A stretch of 64,000 nucleotides of DNA from Spizellomyces punctatus DAOM BR117. Taxonomy: Eukaryota; Chytridiomycota; Chytridiomycetes; Spizellomycetales; Spizellomycetaceae. The position numbers and the translations under genes are program-made. The notes under the pieces are model-generated. The model saw only the letters and a list, made by a program, of their open reading frames with translations, was not told the origin of the DNA and did no database searches. The DNA is taken from assembly GCF_000182565.1 (NCBI RefSeq), contig NW_015971537.1, positions 1,337,299 through 1,401,298 on the forward strand, given 5' to 3'. Positions 34,462 through 47,200 of this stretch are shown in pieces (the first letter of the stretch is position 1; each line of letters starts with the position of its first letter).

Positions 34462-35531
34462 ATGTTGAGGAGAGGAAGGGGACTTTATACAAGTGCACCT
34501 ACTGAAGATTACGACGACGACACATATCCTCTTCTGCCTACTTCATCGTTCCAATCGCGTTTTAGCTCTTCGTCCGCACCATCCTTCCCGCGACGCCATC
34601 GCGCAGACCGTTTTGATCCTCCACCCATAGAAGATCCTGAACCAATACCTCCACCTCCTCCTGAAGTCACCGTATTCGACATGTACTACTCAAAACAGGC
34701 TTACATCACCTACGGTGCGAGCTTGGTGGCCCTAGTGGTCTTCCTAAATTTAATTTTTACTGGCAACGGCGAGCAGTTTAACGTCGGCAGGTTCTTGACC
34801 GAGACGTCACCTTATATGTGGGCGCTACTGGGCACGTCATTGACTGCTGGACTCAGTGTTGTTGGTGCTGCCTGGTGAGTTGAAAGGAGCGACGCGTCGA
34901 GCAACCGCTATAGGAGGTGGTGAAGGAATGGACACTGACTAAATGTTCGGATTGTTAGGGGAATTTACACCACGGGCTCCAGTCTTCTCGGTGCTGCTGT
35001 CAGAGCTCCTCGTATTCGAACGAAGAATCTTATCAGGTGTGTTTTGCTATGTTGAAGTATGTGCATTTGGCCCTGTTCGAAGGTATTGATCATCCCGTAC
35101 ACAGCATCATTTTCTGCGAGGTCGTTGCTATTTACGGTCTCATCATTGCAATTGTCTTTTCCTCTAAATTGAATGATGCCGCACTGGCTGCTGGTGAAAC
35201 ATGGTCGAGATCTGCTTACTATTCAGGTGCTTCCTTGCCATTACTGTTGACCGTCGAAGTTAAACATTTTGATTTAACGATGCTTTTATCTCTCTACTCA
35301 GGTTATGCTTTGTTTTGGGCAGGTCTCACAGTTGGCTTTGCAAACCTCTTCTGCGGCATCGCTGTTGGAATCACAGGATCGACTTGCGCCATTGCAGACG
35401 CCTCCGATCCCCAGCTGTTTGTCAAAGTCCTCGTGATTGAGATTTTCGGTTCCATCATCGGCCTTTTTGGTTTGATCATTGGACTGCTGATGACCTCGAA
35501 AGTCCGCGAATTTGATGTCCAGCAAGGATGA
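34462..35531 (+). CDS. VMA16: V-type H+-ATPase proteolipid subunit c'' (Vma16)
   Basis: Membrane rotor subunit c'' of the vacuolar proton pump. Exons 34462-34874, 34959-35036, 35105-35226 and 35302-35531. The core has the expected helices: [59 protein letters not shown], then [20 protein letters not shown] with the proton-carrying Glu, [17 protein letters not shown], and a last helix ending MTSKVREF. The helix with Glu in [10 protein letters not shown] marks c'' and not c. The first 75 residues are Ser/Asp/Pro-rich and not found in yeast Vma16 (about 213 residues); a later start at the Met before YYSKQAY is possible. The acidic tail could be cytosolic. Confidence 0.93.
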
Positions 35532-35966
35532 GTTGACATCTCTGATAAGAAAAGTTAGATAGGCTGGGAAACGGGATTTAGAGATTCAGCTTCCTTGGCG
35601 GCGTTTCTTGTAAACAAAGATCTCTGACCAATACGATTTTCATATTGTGATATACGGCCAACGGGGTGCTTTTTTGACCGGATGCGAACCCCACTGTAGA
35701 TCTCATGCAATAGAACTTCTTATGCGAACAGTGACGAAAGATAAATTGCCGGTATAATTAACTGAAATAATGTACATTTGTTCTCCCCACTATGGCCCCC
35801 CACGGGTAAACGAAGCATCGCGGGATTCCATGCTACATGTACCCACTGCTGTTGTACTGCGACATGGTTGTGGTGTGTGTCAAACCTCCAGTAGCGAGTC
35901 TTTCCCCGCGCGGCGGCACTTAGCAAGCTACATAACTGTAAATAAACCGTTCAACTATGTACGCTT
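35532..35966. other. Intergenic region between convergent V-ATPase and Tom22 genes
   Basis: About 435 bases between convergent genes. No reading frame, RNA or repeat supported. Confidence 0.5.
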
Positions 35967-36546
35967 TTAGGCCTTAGGAGCTGGCAATCCGGGAATTTGG
36001 GGAGCGCCTGGAACTCCAGGAACGCCAAGACCAGGTTGAACCATCTATTCAAGATCAAAGCAATATTGGTCAGTCAATGAACCTGATATTTGAAAGTTTC
36101 ACTTTTCCACTTGCCTGCTGAGCCTGTTGCTGCTGAGCCCGTACTTGAGCTTCCTGCTGGAACACAAACTGTTCCCTCTCCAATTCCAATGCAACCGGTA
36201 ACCCCACAAGCATGGCGGCAGTGGCCAGAACCCATGCGGCGCTACCAACCCACTGAGCAGCACCCCACGTTGCGCTCGTGACATTCTTTACGGAGCGAAC
36301 AATGCTTCGTCTGGTTGAGGGTGGAACGACATCCACCAAGGCGGATATACGCTCAAGGAGGGATTCGTCTTGGATGTCATCTTCGTCGTCGATCTCCAAG
36401 TCTTCAATATCGTCCTCGGACAAGAGCTCGTCACCATCTTCATCTTCGTATTGAGAGTCATTGTCGTCCTCTTCCAGGGTAGCAATCAGAGCGTCTTCTG
36501 TCGCCAGTACATGTGTTTCGGTGTGCACTTCTGTGAGCTCAACCAT
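35967..36546 (-). CDS. TOM22: Mitochondrial import receptor Tom22
   Basis: Central receptor of the TOM complex in the mitochondrial outer membrane. The first exon (start 36546) encodes an acidic receptor domain rich in Glu/Asp (DNDSQYEDEDGDELLSEDDI), then ESLLERISALVDVVPPSTRR, the family motif, and a TM segment (WVLATAAMLVGLPVALELER). The last exon (35967-36044) encodes a Gly/Pro-rich intermembrane tail, GVPGVPGAPQIPGLPAPKA. Joining with the strong donor AG-GCAAGT at 36114 needs a GC-AG intron (36045-36114) and gives 169 residues; a GT donor 12 bases later in the coding direction also keeps frame. Upstream in-frame Met codons exist but the acidic domain fits 36546. Tom22 is essential in yeast. 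Confidence 0.85.
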
Positions 36547-36607
36547 GGTTACTGTGTGTTCTGAAAAAGAAACCTGCGAACAGGAGGATGTCATCGGGAT
36601 TTCGCAC

Positions 36608-36621
36608 GCAACCATGGCAAC
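36608..36621. promoter_or_regulatory. X-box-like palindrome
   Basis: GCAACCATGGCAAC lies about 60 bases upstream of the Tom22 start codon, two mismatches from the RFX X-box. Confidence 0.35.
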
Positions 36622-36830
36622 AAATGACAGTCCCGCCCGTGATGGATTACCCAATCATTGAGCTATTTCGGTTGATGATGGACGTATAGTACATTCCTTA
36701 AAATTCCCACTGCAAGGTGAATGATAAAAATCATGAAGTGTATGTAAATGCTCTACAATGATGGCCTGATCTACCAGCCCACTTGTACATATGATGGCTT
36801 GCATATCCCGCTCCTCTACTCTACTATGAT

Positions 36831-38628
36831 CTACTTGGCTAGCAGAGACTGCCCCGACATTTCTTCTGGAATAGGCAGATCCATCACCTCCAAGATTGTC
36901 GGAGCAACATCCGCCAATGCGCCGATTTTAGACGGAATGAATTTGCGGGTGGTGGATGTCATGATGAATGGAACTAGAACGAAAAAGGGCCATTTTAGCA
37001 GCTGCTGCATCGCGCCTGTTCATAATTATGGTACTGACCTCGGGCGGTAGTGTGAGCCGTGTGTGGCTGTCCATTATCTCCAAACATCTTTTCGGCATTT
37101 CCGTGGTCAGCTGTAATGAAGAGTGTATATCCAGCGCGTTTGCACGCTTCATATATAATTCCAATTCCCTTGTCGGTTGCTTCCACGCCCTTGATGGCAG
37201 CTTCGTACACACCAGTGTGTCCAACCTGCGTAGCATACCAGTAAGCGGACTGTTCAGATGTAGCTACCAAACAGTAGCGCTCACCATGTCTGGAGGGGCA
37301 AAGTTGCACATTACGAAGGGATACTTTTTCGTTTCGACCGTTTCCGCTACCTTTTGCGCCACCTCGATTGCACTCATCTCCGGCTTTTTGTCGTAGGTTT
37401 GCACCTTTGGAGACGCAATCATCTCGCGATCTTCTCTCTTGTACTGTGCTTCTGTGCCTCCGTTAAAGAAGAACGTCACGTGGGCATACTTTTCAGTCTC
37501 GGCAATGTGGCTCTGGGGAATGTCATGTTGAGCCAACCATTCCGCCAAAACATTGGTCATCTTTTGTGGAGGGAAAATGACGGGAAAAGGGTAATCGGCT
37601 TTGTATTGGGTCATGGTGGTAATGGACTAGTATCGAGGATACTTAATTTTAGCCCACATCCTGAACACCTGAATGCAATTCACTTACAATGTGCTTTGGC
37701 TTCTTGGCGGTCTCAAACGGTGTCTCAATGCCAAATGCTTGGGTGATCTCCCGCATACGGTCACTACGGTAGTTGAAGAAGATAAGGGTATCATTGTCTT
37801 GAACCCGTCCATCTTCTTCAACAATGATGGGTTTCAAGAACTCGTCCGTCTCGTCTTTGGAGTAGCGTTCTTTGACAGTCTTCAACGGGTCATCCGTCTT
37901 CTCTCCAACTCCCTGTACTAGACCCTCGTAAGCAACCTTGATGCGTTCCCATCGCTTATCACGGTCCATGGCATAGTAGCGTCCAACAATAGTGGCGACA
38001 GAGCCGTATCCGATCTTCTTCATAAAGTCTAGCAATTCTTGAAGATACTTGTCAGCGGATCGGGGAGCCGTATCCCGCCCATCGCCAAAGAAGTGGACGA
38101 AAGTCTTGGGAACACCATAATCCTTCGCTGCCTCCAAGAGCTCGAAAAGATGTCTAATATGGGAATGGACCCCTCCGTCAGAAATGAGACCCAATAGGTG
38201 AAGGCGCCCATTGCCTTCTTTGGCCGACTTGAAGGCATCGACGAGTGCAGGCTGTTGAGCCAATGTTTTATTCTTGATGGAAAGATCAATTCGAACAATG
38301 TCCTAATCAGAAAGCCACAGTTAACATCCTTCAATAGGGCGGCCTAGTATCCGACTTTTCACACAGAATAGGAATGCGCACATACCTGGTACACGATTCG
38401 ACCTGCGCCAATGTTCAGGTGACCGACCTCAGAGTTTCCCATCAAACCGTCGGGCAACCCAACTGCCAAACCGTGCGCGTCGAGCTCAGTCGTAGGATAC
38501 CTCTTCTGCAAGTCTGTCATGACTGGGGTGTCCGCGTTCCGGATAGCGTCTCCCTTGGGGTCAGCCTCGGGGGAAATACCCCAACCATCGATAACAATGA
38601 GACAAGTGTTGGTGGAAGGTTTTGTCAT
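36831..38628 (-). CDS. 2,3-bisphosphoglycerate-independent phosphoglycerate mutase
   Basis: Glycolytic iPGM (GpmI type) converting 3- to 2-phosphoglycerate through a phosphoserine intermediate with two metal ions. The start is ATG 38628 ([20 protein letters not shown]). The active-site Ser lies in [15 protein letters not shown]. Later blocks are [69 protein letters not shown]-like [24 protein letters not shown], and VPFIMTS before [11 protein letters not shown]. The metal ligands look complete. Five or more exons. Yeast uses the cofactor-dependent mutase instead; many other fungi use iPGM. The frame stays open upstream to an ATG at 38787 encoding a basic segment, so a longer form is possible. 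Confidence 0.93.
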
Positions 38629-38875
38629 GGTAGCAGAGTCTGGTAGTGTCAGCAGAAGCCCAGAGATGGTTGTGGGGATGGAGACGACCTTCTTTGGGCC
38701 AGGACAACGGGATAATGCGGGATCGATTGTGTCATCACGGGATTCACGTAAGCGACCAGATATAAACAAACTCTTCAGGAAGTGCATATTTCGCAATCGA
38801 TTATAACGCACGACAGGCGTTGTGGAAAAGTATACCGATGGATTAAATAAGCATCATATGTACATTATCTAAACT

Positions 38876-40546
38876 CTATTTGCGACCCCGTCTCTTGTTC
38901 TTCTTTCTGCCACTTGTTGCCGGTGTGGCTTCATGTTTGTTTGTAACAGTCGCCTTCGTTGTGATCTCTGCAGGAAGCCAGTCATTCACAACCGCACCGG
39001 TCCTATTTTGGTCTTCTTGATCCGCTCCAGCTACCAGAGAATTTAATCGCTGGACAACTTCCTCACTTCCCATAAATTCGGCCCGCACCCACGGCACGAT
39101 TTTGCAATAAAGCTCATACAAGCCTTTGGCCAGTCCCGCTCGCACACAATAGGGTCCAATGGAGGCCAAATGTCTCGCATGAATGTGAGGATAATGCGGC
39201 CTCACATGCTCGGCTGACCAAACCAGCCATTCCATTGCTAGTTGGCCGGCCTTCCTCTGGTTTCCACGGGACGCCATTTGAACACAGAGAAACCCTTTCA
39301 CCCAGTTGGAAATCCAATGAGCAGGACCTAGCGCTTCTGTTGCCGTCCTACGGATAACATCCATCTTTAAGAACCCCTTGTCAAACATTGTGGTCTCATA
39401 TCCATCAAAAATTGTCGTGGCTTCCAGTACGGCTTTCTCAAGTTGGGCTTCCGTTTTGAGCGGCATGTCAGCATTTGAAAAGCTAGCTTGACAAGAGCTA
39501 CAACGCCATGGATGGAAATCGCCTCCCTTTTCATACACTGGATAAAGGATAACGCTGGCCACCTTGCACTTCGGGCATACCAACTTTCTACAATCGTCGG
39601 GGGCAATGCATCGCTCGCACTCGCAGCGAAAGAACTTGGTCGCCAAAAGCTTTGCTTGACGTAAATGCGTCGGCCAGCAAACGCTGCAAACATTGATAAA
39701 TTATTCCCAGCTTCAAACCAACCAAAGATAAACAAACGCGCACCGAATATCATCGCTAATAGCATAATTTGTCGTGATAAGGTCGCCCGGTTTTATCTCT
39801 TTCAAAGCATAGTGCCTTAACTCAGATCCATTTCCGATATATACTGTCTTGTGCCATGAGAAATAAGTATTCTTAGAATCAGAGAATTCTGCAGCATATT
39901 TTCTACCTTGGGAGAGCACGAATGTGCAAGTTTGGACCCTTTGATTTCAAGCATGTTAAGGCTCGATGCTCGGATTCAAGCCATTTATAATACGAGAATC
40001 AAACCTTGGTCATATAACCCGACATATAGTTGACCATTTTCAATGTATTCGTGAGCATTGGTAGCCATTACTAATAGCACGTGGTGGAGCTCCTTGATGG
40101 AGAAACGCCCTAGCTCCTCGACATTCTGCTGGGCTGATGATGCCAGTGAACCGAGGATTTCCACTATCCCATGGCCGGCGTCGATTGGCGGAGCAGCGAA
40201 ATTTGTCTAATCAAATTGCATCAATCCCAGTTTTCTTTGGCGCTATGGCTCAACCCATCCATACGCTGATCATGTTTCTTTTGTCTTGAGAGATATGGGA
40301 GTATTCTGCCAATATATTGGCCTGTAAATCCACAGGGATAACTGCGTTGGGATTTTCATCCGCGACTAATTGAAGGACGTCCCGGATGCGCCGGCTCAAA
40401 GGGTTTGATAACGGGCTATCGGCCACAGCCAAGACCGGCAAGTCCACCATAACAACATCGCCCACATTGAACGACTTTGTCGCAACCGCAGCGCGACCCA
40501 AGTCGCCTTCAAAAAGGCGAATTTCCACTCCGCTCTCGGTCGTCAT
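38876..40546 (-). CDS. SET-domain protein (SMYD/Set5-like lysine methyltransferase)
   Basis: Protein with a split SET domain, probably a lysine methyltransferase. Exon 1 (start 40546) begins with RLFEGDLGRAAVATKSFNVG, matching SET-I. Next come DVVMVDLPVLAVA and a helical insert ending in IKELHHVLLVMATNAHEY. The SAM/substrate pocket motif SKLAHSCSPK is there, then ELRHYALKEIKPGDLITTNY and ISDDIRVCWPTHLRQAKLLA. The post-SET cysteines are in FFRCECERC. A zinc-like CPKC...CSSC pair follows, then a TPR-like helical region and a Lys/Arg-rich tail (GRKKNKRRGRK) that may be a nuclear signal. The MYND zinc finger is not visible. Substrate unknown. Confidence 0.85.
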
Positions 40547-40673
40547 TTCATCCCTCCACACACCAACTAGCGATTTCCGATGGATCAGACCTGCTGTGCC
40601 ATCGAGATATGACTCATTCAAGTCATTGACAATCCACCACCTCCAACCTCAAGAACAAAAGATCATTGCGACG

Positions 40674-42756
40674 ATGACGGTACTGGTACCGTTACGTACC
40701 GTCCTTTCTGCACCTCGCCAACGTCTCAAGTTTCCAATGCAGAATGCGACCTTTCCATTCTTTCCCCGTTTTCCACACGTAACATGCGATAATGTCATTC
40801 GACACATTGGCGGTAGCAGATCTCCACGCCTTGTGCAGCATCACCATATGAAGTTTGTCCATTCATGCACTGCATCACGACAAAAACTCCGCCCTGGCAC
40901 AATCTCCCCTTCAGCACCCCTTCAGCGATTGGCGTGGTTTTCACCCATCTACGAAATTACACCCGTTTTCCCGTGCAACCCGGGCAATGTCACTATCTTG
41001 GATGAGCCGCAAGACTTTTATGGAGCGATTGAGGTAGGGAAAGGTAGGAAAATCTGCCGACAGATTAGTCCTCAAAAAATATTTGCAAAGAATGGATCTG
41101 AACCTCTAATCTGCATCTCTGTAGCGCGGAATATCGACCGCCAAGCGACGTATTGTGCTAGCCTCTTTGTATCTTGGCGCCGGTGAAGGTCGTGTGGTAT
41201 GTCATAACACGGTTGAACTATTACAGAACCATGGTTAACTCCTACCTAAGAGGGACGCTCTTAAAACAGCGTTGACTAAAAATAAAGACTTAGAAGTACA
41301 CATTCTCCTCGACTACTTCCGGGGTACACGTGGACCAAAAGATAGTAGCGTATCGTTACTGTCGCCTTTAGTTCAAGCATATCCAGAGCGGGTGAAGATA
41401 TCATTATATCATACACCCGCAGTTGGATCGCTTTTGAAGCGCTTGGTTCCACCAAGATTCATCGAAGGCTTTGGCTTGCAACATATGAAGATATATATAT
41501 TTGATGATGACGTGCTACTGAGCGGGTAGGCCCACGAAGACTGTACACGCGAGAGGTTGCTTCATCCGGCTGACTTCACCTCATCAGGGCCAATCTCAAT
41601 ACCGATTATTTTGTGGATCGTCAGGATCGCTATGTCCTATTTCGAAGTACCGCGTCCATAAGCGACTTTTATGCAGACTTGGTCCGAACAGTCAGCCGCT
41701 TCTCGTATTCCCTCGTTCCGGGAAAAGTGACCACTGCGACATCCATTGCAGTGAATCTTCTTCCTCCACCAGCATCCTTAACTGGAGGAAGGGTAGACCG
41801 TCCCAAATTGAAACGAGTAGCATCATCAGATATGCACTCTTTCTGCAAAAGATGGCATGAGAAGACTAGCGAATTGAGGGAACAGCTGGTTGAGCGGCGG
41901 GCGACAACCGACACAATCGTAATGCCGATGATTCAAATGGGACAGCTTGGGGTTCATCAGGAAGAATCTGTACTCGACCGGCTTTTGAAAATCATGGACT
42001 GCCAGAAACTTACAGAAAAAGAAGGCCGTTGGACAGTGCACTTGAGCTCTGGCTATTTAAACTTTCCCGAAACTCTACTACGCCCGATATTAGGATCCTC
42101 AGCTCTCTATCGTATATTGACAGCATCCCCAGAGGTACAAAAATACAGCATACGCGGGTCTATTTTGAGCTTATATTGAGTCACATCACTGGTAGGCAAA
42201 CGGGTTTTTTGGTTCGAAGGGAGTCTCTCGATATCTACCAGCGGCATACACGTACCTAGAAACAAAACTCTTAGAACGGGCACAGCGGTTGGGGAGGGGT
42301 GAGAGTTTGATTGTGCATGAGTGGAAGAGGAAAGGTTGGACCTTTCACGCTAAAGGTATTTGTGGAGTCGCACCCATTGTAAAAACTCGTAACTAACAAA
42401 TTAGCAACAGGACTTTGGTGCACGCCTCCTGGCGAGTCCTCACCGTTGGTGACAGTTATTGGCTCGTCAAATTTTGGATACCGATCATTATTCCGAGATG
42501 TGGAAGCACAAGCTGTGATAGCTACAGTTAATGAAGATCTTAGACGACGATTGCAGCTGGTTAGTTTTCTGGCTATCTTTTTGCAGGGTGTTGTCCCAAA
42601 AATATTGGTTTAATGTCAAATTTCCGTTTTATACAGAACATCGATCACCTTTATGCACATTCACGACCTGTGAAACAAGATGAACTTACTCACGGTGACA
42701 GAAGAGTGCCGCTCGGAGTCGTCGTAGCCACGCGCATGATTCGGACCATGCTATAA
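40674..42756 (+). CDS. PGS1: Phosphatidylglycerophosphate synthase Pgs1 (phospholipase D family)
   Basis: Mitochondrial enzyme making phosphatidylglycerophosphate from CDP-diacylglycerol and glycerol-3-phosphate, the committed step of cardiolipin synthesis. The start ATG 40674 precedes an Arg/Ser-rich presequence. Both HKD active sites are present: HMKIYIFDDDVLLSGANLNT and HAKGLWCTPPGESS-VTVIGSSN. Also seen are ISTAKRRIVLASLYLGAGEG, LEVHILLDYFRGTRGPKDSS, VSRFSYSLVP, HLSSGYLNFPE, and SKGVSRYLPAAYTYLE. About eight exons; junctions around IERGISTAK and RVV-RDALK were checked for frame. It is head to head with the SET gene (127 bases between starts). Confidence 0.93.
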
Positions 42757-43358
42757 TTTAAGACTTTCTCCGATAATACTCAACGCGCCCTTGTTTCTAT
42801 ACATTATATACAGGCGTTACCTCCGTAGCATTGGCAGTCATTAGTACATCGACGGAACTGCGCTACCTAGGTTCAACCAGCCGCTTGATATTTCTTTAGA
42901 TTTTGCAGGTCATTCAAAGTGCTATGGATTGTATTGTCGTCCAACGTTTCTCGATTCAGACTTTCAAGATAGCAACATTACTTTTTCGTGATCGTACTTT
43001 CACTCAGCGAAGAACAGACATTACCTTGGGATAAGCGACCTTGCTTCCTCCACTGACTCTATCCCGAGATTCCCCATAAGCCCAATTTCGAATGGTTCGT
43101 ATTGTGAACTATCTATTGTTCTGCGTGTCCGGTCATCCAACAATGGGGCCAGATTTAAATGATATTCCGTAGATTGTGTGGGACAAGCAATCAAACTCAC
43201 GATTTTATATGGCGCACCGTGTTTGGGTTAGAAAACGCTGTGAATCTTGAGCAGTACTCGAGGGTTTTTTCAAAAACTCTGTTGTTCGTGATGAATAGAA
43301 AAAGCCGAGACACGCATCAGTACATCTCTTCAGGCTACACAGAGCAGCCTCAGACAAA
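42757..43358. other. Intergenic region between convergent Pgs1 and a small gene
   Basis: About 600 bases with no supported reading frame. It lies between 3' ends, so both untranslated regions are likely here. Confidence 0.4.
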
Positions 43359-43766
43359 TCACAATGTGCAGACACTGAACTCGTTGGAAGGTCGTTCTAT
43401 TCCAGATTGCATTCGCCGTCGCTTGTGCATATCAAGCAAAAGCTTCACTTCCGGTATCAGCAGACAGTCCACACCTTGAAAGTCTGGACTGAAATAGTCA
43501 GCAGAGGACGACATATCACTGGAAGAGTGGTTGTAAAGGCTGGCAGGCATCTATTTCAGATGTATGGGCTGCAGCAAACACTACAGACCAGCACCAAGTT
43601 TTCCTGTGGCAGAGTCGAGATCTTCGGTGTCGCGACGGGCGCCCCGTGAGGGTGCTAGACGGCGAGGAGCCGGATAGATGCTCGGAATGGCTTCTGATTG
43701 TGACGTTGGCATCTTCTCAAAGTGCTTTTGCAGGTTGACTGTCTCGACTCGGGTTGGGACCGACAT
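43359..43766 (-). CDS. Small uncharacterised protein
   Basis: Not recognised. A likely two-exon gene: from ATG 43766 (SVPTRVETVNLQKHFEKMPT, then APRRLAPSRGARRDTEDLDS) to a donor near 43587, then an acceptor at 43532 and exon 2 encoding DMSSSADYFSPDFQGVDCLL and LDMHKRRRMQSGIERPSNEF, stop at 43359. About 118 residues, hydrophilic, no signal or membrane segment. Only one splice choice keeps frame, which gives some support. It could also have a further 5' exon in 43.8-44.2 kb. Confidence 0.4.
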
Positions 43767-44226
43767 GGATCGCAAGTGGCTTTCGTGACAACAAATCACG
43801 TGATACTACATCTTGACGAGTCTCGGACTCTCGGTCAGCAATTCAAACATGCAATGCAGGTCAGGGTTGCGTGATGCCAGCGCAAAATGCCCAAAGATTC
43901 ACATGAGGGAGATACGCCAAATGTTAAGCAGCTAGATTGTGCGGAGATCCTTGCTTTTGTTGTTTGAGATATCATCGAGAGGACATTAACTGTGCAGCCG
44001 TGATGAATGATGGCAAGCGATTGAAGGAAATGGTCCCCACAACCTGTGATATATCCATCTGTGCAGAGGGTATTCTTATTGCAATCCTTATTACTGTTCT
44101 TGACGGAAGAGTTGCTCGTCGTTGCTTCAACTTGCCTTTGAATCGGCCATGCGCGCGTCTGTGGCGCAGCTGCTCGGCACATCTCTTCCACAGCCTCCAT
44201 CTCATCTACTTTCCTGACCGTGCACG
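43767..44226. other. Divergent region upstream of Cwh43
   Basis: Holds an E-box TCACGTGA at 43796-43803. Overlapping open frames of 77-121 codons occur on the minus strand at 43835-44205, but they compete with one another and none looks like a known protein. Confidence 0.35.
43796..43803. promoter_or_regulatory. Palindromic E-box TCACGTGA
   Basis: Perfect palindrome TCACGTGA 30 bases upstream of the predicted start of the small minus-strand gene; typical of Cbf1/USF/MiT-type bHLH factors. Confidence 0.4.
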
Positions 44227-47200
44227 ATGAACGGGCCAGATCTTCGCCAGCGGGTCAAGGGTAACGGTTCAGCGGACTCCAAGTCTCCTGCCGATTCGGG
44301 TATAGATCTCCACAAAAAACTACAGCGACCTGGCGGGGTTACGGTACGTTTCTTTGCCTTTGCAGCAGCTCGTCGTGGAGAGAACAAAGCTTGAATAAAA
44401 CCGGTATAGATTCCCGCAACTGTTGTGCCATATTTGCATACGGTACTTGGCTATGCAGCCTTTGCAGCTGCGCTAGCTGTTTGCTCTCACACTCGGTGGC
44501 ACAATGTTCTGAAAAATGAGGTTGCAGGCTGGCCTGAGGTATGGTCAAGAGCGGAATAGCGTTGAGTTGAACGCAACATTTTGATGGACGGTCTAGGAAT
44601 GGTTTCCGAGTGTGTCGGCGGTGACTGGAGATTGGTACCCTGCTCGAAACATATTCCAAATTCTCATCGCTATGGCTGCTGGTGGGTTCAGACATGAGTG
44701 TGCACGTGAATGTAAATGGCCTCAACATCCAACATCCAACGGATCAACAGGTCCGCGATTCCTGCTTCTTGCGATAAATTACCTGGTTCATGACGTGAGC
44801 ATGTCTACGGGCTCACGCTTTGTTGCCCGTCTGACTTTGCTCTTCGGTCTCATTCGTACACTCAGCTGTGGTGGTTGGGTTTATATCACTTCGACCGACC
44901 AACACGATTGGCATGACATTTTCATGATCACTTACCTAGTTGCCGGATTATTCTATATGATTGGATTGACGTGGCTGTCCTGGAGATCATCAAAATTTGG
45001 CAAGCAAACGGGATGGAAGCTGCGCCTTGGATGCATTATCGGTTTTCTCGGTTTGGTACCATTCTTGGTTTATTGGTTCGTTAAACATAAAGTAGACCGT
45101 ATTCCTGGAGGTAAGTCACCTGTCTTGTAGCAACAGAATTCACAATCCAGAGATTTGAATGCGTTGGCACTAGCCTACTCTATATATGCTTTATTTGAAT
45201 GGAGCGTCATATTATTTGATGTGGGCTTCGATTTCGCCACCGCGTTGGATGTGAAAGATATATCTATACAACTGGTCCAGCCATCCTCAAATAGCGGGCC
45301 TGCCGGGTACACTCGAATCAAGCAAGAACCATCATTGGAAACCATGAGTCGACCTCAGATCGTCATCGAACAAAGCACCCTATCAACTTTGTCCAGTCAT
45401 GTTGCAGACACCTATTTGGGTGGGTTAGCCGTTGGAACGGGCGTGCATCAACGTCAGGATTAGTTAATTATGAACTCTATGTCACTTACGTTTGAATATA
45501 CTGATTAAAAAGGATTCGTCTTTTGGTCAATGACAACCTCCCTGGGTCTCACCATATGGTATGATTGGTTCAGTTATTCAGCCAATTTTCTTTGCTGCTT
45601 CAGTCAAGGATTCTCTGCTTATCAGTTTCCGCTATTGAACAGGTACTTTCCTTTGTGGAACATGGGAATTTCGGGATTTGAAGCATTCCTCTTCACAACA
45701 TTATCCCCCGCAGTACTTGGCGTACCCTTTATTCGCCGCGCAGTTCACTGTATGCCCGGCATTTTCCACCTCCTCTCTCTCGTTGGCCTCCTATCGTACC
45801 GATTTCCCGAACCTCTACACAGGCTTATTTGCGTCGGAACTGGCGTAGGGTTCTCGTTCCTCGTGTGGGGATCTTCCTTTGTTGATGCCGACGGTATCTC
45901 ATCCGAAAGAGTTCAATCACGCAGCTGGAGCAAGTGCCTTCCTTTCATGCTTGGTCTTCTGTTGAGTAATGTCGCGAAAGTGTACGGATTTTCGAATAAT
46001 CCGGTTTGGTCAATCATGCGCCCGGAAAACGGTGGATTGAACGAGCTGGGTCTTGGACTAGCAGTGCTTGCTTCACTACAAGTGCTGCTACGACCGCTGC
46101 TGGAATCAAAGAGCAAAGTTGCATCAATCACAACGCCGGAAGAGAAAATTGCTGCAAAGCAAGGTGTCAAAGAAGCGCGCGCCACGGGACACTGGGCAGC
46201 TGCGGCCGTGGGCTTCGGTGCATTACTTTTTGCTCTTCATAGCATGCTGACAGATTCAGGTATCATCTGCAGATGGGCTACCGACGGTTATCCAAATCCT
46301 GGAATGGATCCATTGTTCGGGGGTGTGATCGTTCTTTTACAAATGGGTATCGGATTATTGATATCCAAAAATGTCAATGTTGCCACTAATACGGGCTGGT
46401 GGCTTCTCGGATCGACCGGAGTAATGGCATTGTACTTCTTACCACAATGGTCTACGGAAGGCAGATACATTGGTTTTGGTGGAGGCCTGATCTTTGCGAC
46501 CTACATATGCTCCATTGCACCTTCCTTGATCAATCAATTACCATATTTCCCCGCTGGTCGAACGCTGCTACTAGCCACATTTGTCTATGATATATTGCAG
46601 GTAATGTCAAGAAAGTTGAAACCTACTGAGTTTATTGACCAAAGCCTTTCATGACTAGCTTGCGCATGTTTGGGTTGTTGCGTATGCATTTGTTCCTGGC
46701 GGAGTCTACGCTCGCGAACGAACGCATTATCTTCTTATTGTCATGCAATTCCTTCTTTTTGTCGGCCTACGATCGGCTCGCTCAACTCTTTCGTCCGCCG
46801 AAAAGCGGGAGGCACCAGTGAGCGTACACAAGACCGTCAGGCATGAGTACGATCGGGCTGCCTTGACATTAGCTATATCATATCTGCTCCTAGCTGCTTC
46901 AGTAGGGGCGCGCATGTCTGTTCGGAAGGAACCCAAACCCTATCATCCGGAGGAGAAACTAGCAACTATGGGGATTTGGACTGTTCATTTCGGATTGGAT
47001 AACGAAATGTGGAGTAGTCATCAGCGGATGGCCGAGGTCATTCGAGAACTAGAACTGGATGTCATAGGTACGGATCTTGGGTGTTCCCTACTGTCAATGA
47101 GAATGATTAATTTTTAATCTTGTTTTAGGTCTGCTAGAATCCGATACCTATCGCATTATTATGGGTAATAGAGATCTTACCCAGTATCTGAGCGAGACAC

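Noticed and set aside
43835-44205. Overlapping minus-strand frames near the Cwh43 promoter
   Set aside because: Two frames are open at once and neither resembles a protein; one may be a 5' exon of the small gene but I cannot decide.
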